Assembly (NCBI RefSeq): GCF_009857445.1
Contig: NZ_WWCN01000013.1
Span: 62,001-126,000 of the forward strand
From: Duganella flavida
GTDB taxonomy: Bacteria; Pseudomonadota; Gammaproteobacteria; Burkholderiales; Burkholderiaceae_D
Direction: 5' to 3'
DNA: 64,000 bases
The first letter of the stretch is position 1. Each line of letters starts with the position of its first letter. Shown in pieces: positions 10,013 through 17,612 of the stretch. The position numbers were made by a program, and so were the translations under genes. The notes below the pieces were generated by a model that was not told the origin of the DNA, searched no databases, and saw only the letters and a list, made by a program, of their open reading frames with translations.

Positions 10013-11998
10013 ATGAAAAGATCACGCCCACTGAACATCGCGCTTGGCCTGCTCGCCACACTATTATTGCTACTGGCGGCACTCGTCGTATTCGCGCTGA
10101 CCTTCGACTGGAACCGCGCCCGCCCGTGGATTAACCACCGCGTTTCCGACTCCATCGGCCGCGAATTCGCCATCAACGGCGACCTGCGCGTGCGATGGGA
10201 ACAAGGTGATGACGCCGGATGGCGGCGCTACGTCCCTCGTGCACGCATCAGCGCCAATGATGTCAGCATCGCCAATCCAGCATGGAGCACCAGCGGCCCG
10301 CAACTCGTCAACGTCGGCAGCATCGTCGTGGCGATTCATACGCTACCGCTGCTGCACAAGGAAGTCGCCATCACCGACCTCGCCGTCGACAAAGTCAATC
10401 TCGCCGCCCAGCGCCGCGCTGACGGCAGCAACACCTGGACCTTCAAGGACAACGGCCCGGCAACATGGAGCGTCGACATCCAGCGCCTGACACTGGGCGA
10501 AGGCAAGCTGCGCTACCTCGACGACACCATCAAACTCGATCTGCGCGCCGACGCCAGCGGTATCAACGAAGGTGCGGACGCCCAGCAGTACGGCCTGCGT
10601 TTTGACCTCAGCGGCAGCTACCGCAACGCCCCGGTTACCGGCGGCGGCAAAGTCGGCAAAGTGCTGTCCCTGCGCGACGCCCACGCTAACTTCCCAGTAC
10701 AAGCCGCCGCCAATCTCGGTAAAAACAAAATCGCCATCGAGGGCATGATCACCGATCCACGCGCTCCAGCCGGCCTCGATCTCAAACTGTCGCTGGGCGG
10801 CGCCAGCATGGCCGATCTATATCCGCTGACCGGCGTGCTGCTGCCCGAAACGCCGCCTTACGCCATCACCGGCCATTTGATCGGTAAAAAGTCAGGCGAG
10901 GAATGGAACTGGGCCTATAAAAACTTCACCGGCACCGTCGGCGGCAGCGACCTTGAAGGTACGCTGGCCTACACGCCGCGCAAACCGCGCCCGCTATTGG
11001 CAGGGTCGATCACGTCACGCCAATTGCGGCTGGAAGACCTCGGCCCCACCATCGGCACGAACACCACCAAGGAAGGCAAAGCACTCCCCGCCGAACAATT
11101 CAACACCGCCAAGTGGGACGCGCTGGATGCAGACGTCAAATTCTCTGGAAAAAAACTGATACGCACGCACGACATTCCGCTGCAGGATATCGACACCCAC
11201 ATCCGCATGCACGACAAAGTACTGACCCTCACGCCGCTTAACTTCGGCATGGCTGGAGGCAATGTCACTTCCAATATCAAGCTCGATGGCCGAGAAAAAC
11301 AAATCGACGCGCAAATCCGCATGGCCGCGCGCCACCTGAAAATCCGCCAGCTGTTCCCTAAACTGGAATCGATGCAGGCCAGCGTGGGTGAAGTCAGCGG
11401 CGACGCCGCACTGGCCGGAAAAGGCAACTCCGTTTCCGACATGCTGGCGACATCCAGTGGTGAACTAGGCATGACCATCAGCGAGGGCTCGGTCAGCAAG
11501 TTCGTGCTGGAGGCAGCGGGCCTGAACATCGCTAACGTGGTTTTCGTCAAACTATTCGGCGACAAGCAAATCCAGTTGAACTGTCTGGCCGGCGACTTCG
11601 TGGTGGAGCGCGGCAAGGCGCAAACGCGCCGCTTCGTGATCGACACGCAGGAAGCCGTCATTAACGTGAGCGGCAATGTTGATCTGGCCAAGGAGACGCT
11701 GGACCTGGACGTGCGCCCGCAAACCAAGGGGGTACGCATTATCTCGCTGCGCACACCGCTGTACGCCAAGGGCACTTTCAAGAATCCAGACGTGGGGCCG
11801 CAGAAAGGTCCGCTGGCGCTGAAGGCTGGAGCGGCCATCGCACTGGCGACCATCGTCAATCCGGTCGCAGCGATTATCCCGTTGGTTAATCCCGGCAAAG
11901 TCGATCCGGTGGACTGCGCTGCTGTGCTGGCGGAAGCGACGCAAACGCGCACGCAAGCCAGGACGCAGCCTGCGCCAAAACCGGCGACTAAGCGTTAG
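10013..11998 (+). CDS. AsmA-family envelope protein
   Basis: A 661-residue protein with one N-terminal membrane anchor (about residues 8-30) and a long beta-rich periplasmic part typical of AsmA/TamB-like proteins, including the conserved opening pattern FDWNRARPWINHRVSD. A hydrophobic stretch near residues 600-628 (KAGAAIALATIVNPVAAIIP) matches the C-terminal end of AsmA-family members. Relatives are thought to move or organise lipids between inner and outer membrane. It follows lhr on the same strand. Its 3' end overlaps the convergent dctD by four bases (11995-11998), leaving no room for a terminator between the two genes. Confidence 0.85.
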   Translation: MKRSRPLNIALGLLATLLLLLAALVVFALTFDWNRARPWINHRVSDSIGREFAINGDLRVRWEQGDDAGWRRYVPRARISANDVSIANPAWSTSGPQLVNVGSIVVAIHTLPLLHKEVAITDLAVDKVNLAAQRRADGSNTWTFKDNGPATWSVDIQRLTLGEGKLRYLDDTIKLDLRADASGINEGADAQQYGLRFDLSGSYRNAPVTGGGKVGKVLSLRDAHANFPVQAAANLGKNKIAIEGMITDPRAPAGLDLKLSLGGASMADLYPLTGVLLPETPPYAITGHLIGKKSGEEWNWAYKNFTGTVGGSDLEGTLAYTPRKPRPLLAGSITSRQLRLEDLGPTIGTNTTKEGKALPAEQFNTAKWDALDADVKFSGKKLIRTHDIPLQDIDTHIRMHDKVLTLTPLNFGMAGGNVTSNIKLDGREKQIDAQIRMAARHLKIRQLFPKLESMQASVGEVSGDAALAGKGNSVSDMLATSSGELGMTISEGSVSKFVLEAAGLNIANVVFVKLFGDKQIQLNCLAGDFVVERGKAQTRRFVIDTQEAVINVSGNVDLAKETLDLDVRPQTKGVRIISLRTPLYAKGTFKNPDVGPQKGPLALKAGAAIALATIVNPVAAIIPLVNPGKVDPVDCAAVLAEATQTRTQARTQPAPKPATKR

Positions 11999-13329
11999 GC
12001 CTTGTAGCCATCAGCAATCAGGCCGTACTTTTGCAGCTTGTAGTACAGCGTTTGTTTCGGCACGCCCAGGGCCAGGCTCACCGCTGTTACACTGCCGCCG
12101 GCCTTGCGCAATTCCTGCTCGATGACGGCGCGTTCGAAAGCGCCGACCTGCTCTGCCAGCGGCATCGGCGCCATGCTGCGCTCCGACAGCAAACCATCCG
12201 AACCACTCGACAAGCCAAGCACGAAGCGCTCGGCGATGTTGCGCAGTTCGCGGACATTACCCGGCCAGTTGTGCGCCATCAGCGACTGCATCAAGGCGCC
12301 CGGCACCGGCGGTGCTTCACGCTTGTAGCGCGCCGCCGCACCGAGCACGAAATGCTCGAATAGCAGAGGGATATCTTCGCGCCGTTCGCGCAACGGCGGC
12401 AAATTCAACACGATGAGATTCAGCCGGTAGTACAAATCGCTGCGGAACTTCTGCTGGTCCGACCATTCCTTCAAATCGACCTTGGCGGCGGCGATCACGC
12501 GGACATCCACTGGCACCGGGCTGTTGGAGCCGAGGCGCTCGATGTAGCGCTCCTGCAGTACGCGCAGCAGCTTGACCTGCAACGCCATCGGCAGGCTCTC
12601 AATCTCGTCAAGAAACAAGGAGCCGCCATCCGCATGCTCAATCTTGCCGATCTGCCGCTTGCCCGCGCCGGTGAAGGAGCCAGATTCATGGCCGAACACC
12701 TCACTCTCGAATATAGTCTCCGGAATTGCGCCGCAATTCAGCGCCACGAAATGGCGCTTATGGCGGCGGCTGTACTGGTGCAGGCAGCGCGCCACCATTT
12801 CCTTGCCGGTGCCGGTTTCACCGTAGATCAGCACATCGGCTGGTTCGTCGGCCAGATCCAGGATGGTGTGGCGCAAGGCGCGCATCGGCGCGGAGTCGCC
12901 CAGCAGCGTGGCCTCGATGCCCTCGCCATGCTCGATGCGATGGCGCAGTGCCGCCACTTCCAGCATCAGGCGGCGCGTTTCCTGTGCGCGCTGGACCACC
13001 TCGGCCAACTGCTCCGACGAATAAGGTTTGGCGATAAAGTCATACGCGCCGTTGCGCATAGCCCCCACTGCCATGCTGATATCGCCGTGGCCCGTCACCA
13101 GCACCACCGGCAACTGCGCGTCGATGGCCTTGGCGGCGGCCATGAATTCCAGCCCGCTCATGCCGGGCAGGCGCACATCGCTGACCACCACGCCGGCGAA
13201 ACCGGGCGTAATGCGCGCCAGTACCGGTTCGGCGGAGGCAAACGCCTCCACCTCAAAACCGGCGAGATCCAGCGCCTGCGCGCTGCCTGCGCGTACCGCG
13301 GCATCGTCTTCGATCAATAATACTTTCAT
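11995..13329 (-). CDS. dctD: C4-dicarboxylate response regulator DctD (sigma-54 activator)
   Basis: 444 residues: receiver domain 1-120 with phospho-acceptor Asp51 (VSDVRLPGMSG), AAA+ domain with Walker A GETGTGKE at 170-177, Walker B FLDEIE near 240, and a C-terminal Fis-type helix-turn-helix (VSLALGVPKQTLYYKL). The sigma-54 contact loop reads GSFTGA (217-222) rather than the usual GAFTGA, a conservative variant. It overlaps the partner kinase gene by four bases (ATGA), so the two are translationally coupled. With dctA, a porin gene and dctB it forms a single run of four minus-strand genes. Expected action: on phosphorylation by DctB it activates the -24/-12 promoter upstream of dctA. Confidence 0.93.
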   Translation of the reverse strand: MKVLLIEDDAAVRAGSAQALDLAGFEVEAFASAEPVLARITPGFAGVVVSDVRLPGMSGLEFMAAAKAIDAQLPVVLVTGHGDISMAVGAMRNGAYDFIAKPYSSEQLAEVVQRAQETRRLMLEVAALRHRIEHGEGIEATLLGDSAPMRALRHTILDLADEPADVLIYGETGTGKEMVARCLHQYSRRHKRHFVALNCGAIPETIFESEVFGHESGSFTGAGKRQIGKIEHADGGSLFLDEIESLPMALQVKLLRVLQERYIERLGSNSPVPVDVRVIAAAKVDLKEWSDQQKFRSDLYYRLNLIVLNLPPLRERREDIPLLFEHFVLGAAARYKREAPPVPGALMQSLMAHNWPGNVRELRNIAERFVLGLSSGSDGLLSERSMAPMPLAEQVGAFERAVIEQELRKAGGSVTAVSLALGVPKQTLYYKLQKYGLIADGYKA

Positions 13330-15146
13330 GCTGTTCCTTGCTGCGCTAGTGGCAATTCAATGATAAACCGGGCGCCCGGCGTAGCGGCTTCAACTCGCAG
13401 TTCGCCGCCGAATTCGCGGATGATCTGCTCAGAGATCGCCAGCCCCAGTCCCAGTCCCTTGCCCTGCGGCTTGGTGGTGAAAAACGGTTCGAATAAATGC
13501 GCGCGCACGGCTGCCGGCAATCCCGGTCCGCTATCCTGTACGGTGATCACGGCGCGTCCGTTCGCGCTGCCGATGTTGACGCACAGTTCGCGCAACGCGC
13601 TATTGGGCATGGCCTCCATTGCATCGAGCGCATTGGCGAACAGGTTGACCAGTACTTGCTCCAGCCGGTTGCTGTCGCACAGCGCGTGCACATCCTGCTC
13701 GCGTATCGACATCCGGAACGAAACGCGCTCCTGCTCCATGCGGCGCTCAACCAGAAACAGCGCTGCGCTGATAGCAGCGGCTACCGGCACCGCCGTCAAA
13801 CTCGCATCGGCCTTGCGTGCGAACTGGCGCAACTGGCCGGTCAACTCGCCCATGCGCGCCACCAGCTGCGAAATGGTGGACAGGTTGCTGCTGGCATCTT
13901 CCAACCGTCCGCGCTCGATCAGCACCCGCGCGTTGTCGGACATGGTGCGCAAGGCCGTCAGCGGCTGGTTCAATTCATGCGTGATGCCCGCTGCCATCTG
14001 GCCTAGTACCGCCATCTTCCCGGCCTGCACCAGCTCGCGCTGCGCTTGCCGCAGTTTTTCCTCAGCCTTGCACCGCACGCGGATTTCTTCGCTCAGGCTC
14101 TGCGTCATCTGCTGCAAGCTGGCGGTGCGTTCGGCCACCATGACCTCCAACTGGCTGTGCGCGCGCCGCCGCTGCCGCGCATACAACACCAGCATCAGCA
14201 ACAAGGCTTGCAGCAGCAAGGCAAAAGCAAACGTATTGCGGGCACTGGCGCGTGCGCTGCTCAGGTCCGACAGGTAGATAAAGCTCCATAGTCGCGGCGC
14301 CAGCGAGCGTTTCTGGCTTAGCACCGGCGCGCGCTCATCCTGCGGCAAGGTGACGATGGATGCCCTGTCGTCCAGCCGCCGCAACTCGCGCAGGCCCAAT
14401 GGTGACAGTGCATGCAAAAAATACTGGCGCGACGCGTTCAATTCTCGCAGCACTTCCGGTGTGAGCGGCGCCAGCGTGCGGTACTTCCACTCCGGGACGG
14501 AGCTGAGCAGCACCACGCCATGCGCATCGGTCAGCAGTACCTGGTCCGCGCCGGGCTCCCAGCCTTTTTCCAGCTGTTCGATATTGACCTTGACGGTGGC
14601 CACGCCAAGCATGCGACCCTCGTAAAATATCCCTTTCGCGAAAAAATATCCGGGCTCGCCGCGCGTGGTGCCGACACCGTAAAACATGCCGGGCACGCCG
14701 CGCAGGGCATCGCGCACATACGGCCGGAAGGCGACGTTGTCGCCCACAAAACTGTCGGCGGCACGCCAGTTACTGGCCGCCTGCGTTACGCCTTGCAGGT
14801 TGACGATGTAGATGGTGGTGGCGCCGGAGCGGCGATTGAGCTGCTCAAGGTAGGTATTGACTTCGTTGCGCAGCGTCCCGTCATCGGGACGCTGCAGCAG
14901 CGCGATCACATCCTTGTTCAGCTCCAGCGTCCCTGGCAGGAATTCATACTTGGACAGCAGGTTGTCAAGACTGACCGCGTAGCCGTCCAGCCGTTGCGCA
15001 CCGGCCTCGCGCAGCTTGGCGGTGGCAGCATCACCGGCCCAACGCCCTGCCAGCCCAGCCAGCGTCAGGGCGACGGCCAGCAGCACCGCGCCCAGCGCCA
15101 TCCGGCGGGCTCGCCGTGGCGGCGCTGCGCTGTGCGATGTTGCCAT
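13326..15146 (-). CDS. dctB: C4-dicarboxylate sensor histidine kinase DctB
   Basis: 606 residues: membrane segment near 16-38, a periplasmic double-Cache sensor region, second membrane segment near 300-325, short coiled linker, HisKA with H-box ITHELNQPLTALR (His390) and a C-terminal ATPase domain with glycine-rich GLGLGLAIS. ELNQPL is typical of the DctB/NtrB-like kinases. The ATG at 15146 is preceded by GGGGAGACT. DctB senses succinate, fumarate or malate together with DctA in characterised systems. The gene begins 34 bp after the porin stop and ends inside the dctD start codon. Confidence 0.93.
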   Translation of the reverse strand: MATSHSAAPPRRARRMALGAVLLAVALTLAGLAGRWAGDAATAKLREAGAQRLDGYAVSLDNLLSKYEFLPGTLELNKDVIALLQRPDDGTLRNEVNTYLEQLNRRSGATTIYIVNLQGVTQAASNWRAADSFVGDNVAFRPYVRDALRGVPGMFYGVGTTRGEPGYFFAKGIFYEGRMLGVATVKVNIEQLEKGWEPGADQVLLTDAHGVVLLSSVPEWKYRTLAPLTPEVLRELNASRQYFLHALSPLGLRELRRLDDRASIVTLPQDERAPVLSQKRSLAPRLWSFIYLSDLSSARASARNTFAFALLLQALLLMLVLYARQRRRAHSQLEVMVAERTASLQQMTQSLSEEIRVRCKAEEKLRQAQRELVQAGKMAVLGQMAAGITHELNQPLTALRTMSDNARVLIERGRLEDASSNLSTISQLVARMGELTGQLRQFARKADASLTAVPVAAAISAALFLVERRMEQERVSFRMSIREQDVHALCDSNRLEQVLVNLFANALDAMEAMPNSALRELCVNIGSANGRAVITVQDSGPGLPAAVRAHLFEPFFTTKPQGKGLGLGLAISEQIIREFGGELRVEAATPGARFIIELPLAQQGTA

Positions 15147-15180
15147 AGTCTCCCCTGCGTGTTTTCATCTGTGCTTAGCA

Positions 15181-16176
15181 TTAAAACACATGGCGTACAC
15201 CTAAGTTAACTCCAGTGGTGCCGGAACCACTGTCCGCCGCCGTACCAACGCGGAACAGCGCACCATTGCTGTTGCGGATATGTCCATACGCTGCATACAG
15301 GTCGGTGCGGCGTGACAGCGCGTGGCTGTAGCCGATAGCCGCCTGCCGCGCGTGCTGCTGCGCCGCCGATTTGTCGTGATGGTCGATGAGGGAAAACAGC
15401 AGCTTGTCGGTGGCGCTGAATTGGGCCGTCATACCGAGCAAGGCATCACGGCTTTCAATGCCCAGCAGGTCGCGGTTGCGCGCCAGCGCAGTGTGGCCGG
15501 TAATGGCGCCGAAGCGGTAGCGTGCTGCCAGCATGGTGTTGTGGCTATGCGCGGTGCCGGCTGGGTTGTCGCGCTGCTGGTGGGCCAGCACCACGGTCAG
15601 CGCACCTTGCTCGTAGCTGCCGCTGGCACCGATCGAGCGGCTCTTGCTGCTGTCACCCGCCGTTTCGCCGAAGCCGTACTGCACGTCGGCAGCAAAGCCG
15701 GCCACGCGCGGCGTGATGTATTCCACCGTGTTGTCGATGCGGGTGGTGCCGTCGAAGATATTTTGCGTGTTGCCTGCCATGCCAGTGGCAAATGGATCGG
15801 CCACGTTGTTCAGCGCCTTGTAGAACGGCGTGTATTGGCGGCCGATGCTGAACGAGCCGGCTTCACCGCTCACGCACAGCAATGCCTGCCGGCCGAACAG
15901 CGCGCCGTTTTGCTTGGTCGCGCCGGTGTCGATTGAGTAGCCGTTTTCCAGCACAAAGGTCAACGCCGTACCGCCGCCCAGGTCTTCCCTGCCTTTGAAG
16001 CCAAGGCGTGAGCTGGATGCGACACCGCTGCCGATTTTCTGCACTGCGCCGCTATCGCCACCGTGCTCCAGCACCAGGCCTGCGTCGGCCACGCCGTACA
16101 CGGTCAACGAAGATTGGGCCGGGGCGGCCGGCGATACGACGGCCAGCGCCAATGCACTCATCATATATTTCTGCAT
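15181..16176 (-). CDS. General outer-membrane porin within the dct operon
   Basis: 331 residues with a signal peptide (MQKYMMSALALAV to about Ala-Gln near 21), then the betaproteobacterial porin opening SSLTVYGVADAGL and a terminal aromatic residue (GVNLGVRHVF) required for outer-membrane insertion. The ATG at 16176 was chosen because it directly starts a signal peptide and follows GGGAGAC; an upstream in-frame extension to 16236 would bury the signal. It lies 16 bp after dctA and 34 bp before dctB, so it is very likely co-transcribed. A porin inside a dctA-dctBD unit suggests it lets dicarboxylates cross the outer membrane; selectivity is inferred. Confidence 0.88.
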   Translation of the reverse strand: MQKYMMSALALAVVSPAAPAQSSLTVYGVADAGLVLEHGGDSGAVQKIGSGVASSSRLGFKGREDLGGGTALTFVLENGYSIDTGATKQNGALFGRQALLCVSGEAGSFSIGRQYTPFYKALNNVADPFATGMAGNTQNIFDGTTRIDNTVEYITPRVAGFAADVQYGFGETAGDSSKSRSIGASGSYEQGALTVVLAHQQRDNPAGTAHSHNTMLAARYRFGAITGHTALARNRDLLGIESRDALLGMTAQFSATDKLLFSLIDHHDKSAAQQHARQAAIGYSHALSRRTDLYAAYGHIRNSNGALFRVGTAADSGSGTTGVNLGVRHVF

Positions 16177-16192
16177 TTTTGAGTCTCCCGTT

Positions 16193-17464
16193 TCAAGCTG
16201 CGCGCGCGGCGGCAACGGCAGGTACAGGCGCCTCATCGGCGAGCGCGCCCTCCCACTTGGCGACTACCGCCGTGGCGACGGCGTTGCCAACGGCATTGGT
16301 GGCCGAGCGGCCCATGTCGAGGAACTGGTCGATGCCCATCAACAGCAGCAGGCCTGCTTCCGGAATGTGGAACTGGTTCAGCGTGGCGGCAATCACCACC
16401 AGCGACGCACGCGGCACGCCGGCAATACCTTTGGACGTCACCATCAGCAGCAGCAACATGGTGAGCTGAGTACCCAGCGAGAGTTCAATGCCGTAAGCCT
16501 GCGTGATAAACAGCACGGCGAAGGTGCAATACATCATCGAGCCATCCAGGTTGAACGAGTACCCCATCGGCATGACGAAGCTGGAGATCTTGCGCTGCAC
16601 GCCGAATTGGTCCAGCGCCACCAACAGCTTCGGATACGCAGCCTCCGAGCTAGCCGTGGAAAACGCCAGCAGGAACGGTTCGCGGATCAGCACAATCAGG
16701 CGGAACACGCGCTTGCCGATAAAGGCAAAGCCACCGAGGATCAGCAGCGCCCACAGGCACACCAATCCAAAATAGAAACCGCCTATGAATTTGGCAAAGG
16801 TGCCGAGGATAGCCAGTCCGTTAGTGGTGATGACCGAAGCCATTGCCGCAAACACGGCCAGCGGCGCGAGGTTCATCACGGTGCTGGTAATGCGCAGCAT
16901 CGCCTGCGCCAGCTGGTCGATCACCCTGGTCAGCTGCGCGGCCGATTCGCCCAATGCGCCGAGCGCGCCGCCGAAGAACACGGCAAACACCAGCACCTGC
17001 AGGATTTCGTTGTTGGCCATCGCCTCGATCGGCGACTTGGGCACCATGTGCGCGATGAAGTCTTTCAGCGTGAAGGCCGCAGTTTTCAGGCCAGTCGCCG
17101 CATCCACGGGTGGCAGCGGCAGGCCAAGGTGCGCGCCGAGCTGCATCACATTGGACAGCACCATGCCGAGTAACAGCGACACCAGCGACGCGACCACGAA
17201 CCACGCCATCGCCTTCATACCCACGCGGCCAGCGGATTTGCCATCGCCCATGTGCGCGATACCCACCGTCAGCGTTGAGAACACCAGCAGCGAGATGATC
17301 ATTTTGATCAAGCGAAGGAAAACGTCGGTGACGATGGAGATATGCGCCGCAATATCGGCGCTGAGTTTTTTATCGGGGATGACCTCATGACAGATGTAGC
17401 CGACCACCACACCAAGTACCATCGCCAGCAGGATATACAGCGTTAACGGACGTTTCTTTTTCAT
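16193..17464 (-). CDS. dctA: C4-dicarboxylate transport protein DctA
   Basis: 423 residues, eight or more membrane helices, glutamate/aspartate:cation symporter family. Family signatures visible are SFNLDGSMMYCTFAVLFITQ and the serine-rich loop FSTASSEAAYPKL. The start at 17464 (MKKKRPLTLY) follows GGAGGAG at ideal spacing and gives the usual DctA length; an upstream in-frame start at 17530 would run through the sigma-54 promoter. DctA imports succinate, fumarate and malate across the inner membrane. It is the first gene of the run dctA-porin-dctB-dctD. Confidence 0.95.
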   Translation of the reverse strand: MKKKRPLTLYILLAMVLGVVVGYICHEVIPDKKLSADIAAHISIVTDVFLRLIKMIISLLVFSTLTVGIAHMGDGKSAGRVGMKAMAWFVVASLVSLLLGMVLSNVMQLGAHLGLPLPPVDAATGLKTAAFTLKDFIAHMVPKSPIEAMANNEILQVLVFAVFFGGALGALGESAAQLTRVIDQLAQAMLRITSTVMNLAPLAVFAAMASVITTNGLAILGTFAKFIGGFYFGLVCLWALLILGGFAFIGKRVFRLIVLIREPFLLAFSTASSEAAYPKLLVALDQFGVQRKISSFVMPMGYSFNLDGSMMYCTFAVLFITQAYGIELSLGTQLTMLLLLMVTSKGIAGVPRASLVVIAATLNQFHIPEAGLLLLMGIDQFLDMGRSATNAVGNAVATAVVAKWEGALADEAPVPAVAAARAA

Positions 17465-17494
17465 GGGCTCCTCCAGTTTTTTTATCGTTGTATC

Positions 17495-17510
17495 CTCGGC
17501 GAGTGCCGAG
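17495..17510 (-). other. Perfect stem-loop in the dctA leader
   Basis: CTCGGC and GCCGAG pair perfectly around a 4-base loop. The element begins about five bases after the predicted transcription start (near 17515) and ends 30 bp before the dctA ATG. No T-run follows, so it is not an intrinsic terminator. A hairpin at the very 5' end of a transcript often protects it from decay; that role is inferred. Confidence 0.5.
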
Positions 17511-17525
17511 ACTGGGGGCTTGAAT

Positions 17526-17541
17526 AGCAATGGCTATGCCA
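17526..17541 (-). promoter_or_regulatory. Sigma-54 (-24/-12) promoter for dctA
   Basis: The minus strand reads CTGGCATAGCCATTGCTATT. This matches the consensus TGGCAC-N5-TTGC[A/T] with the invariant GG (-24) and GC (-12) at correct spacing; the deviations are the last base of the TGGCAC block and the following G. Transcription would start near 17515, giving a leader of about 50 bases before dctA. The neighbouring DctD homologue is a sigma-54 activator, which supports the call. No clear DctD enhancer site was found upstream. Confidence 0.8.
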
Positions 17542-17612
17542 GCGCCAGGCGGCGCGGCAAGCCATTGATCAGAAAAGGGATTTTTTATAAAGATTGACGT
17601 TACTGCAAAAAA

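Noticed and set aside
17543..17556. GCGCC-N4-GGCGC just upstream of the sigma-54 promoter as a DctD enhancer site
   Set aside because: Short GC-only arms are common here, and the position is too close to the promoter for a typical sigma-54 enhancer.
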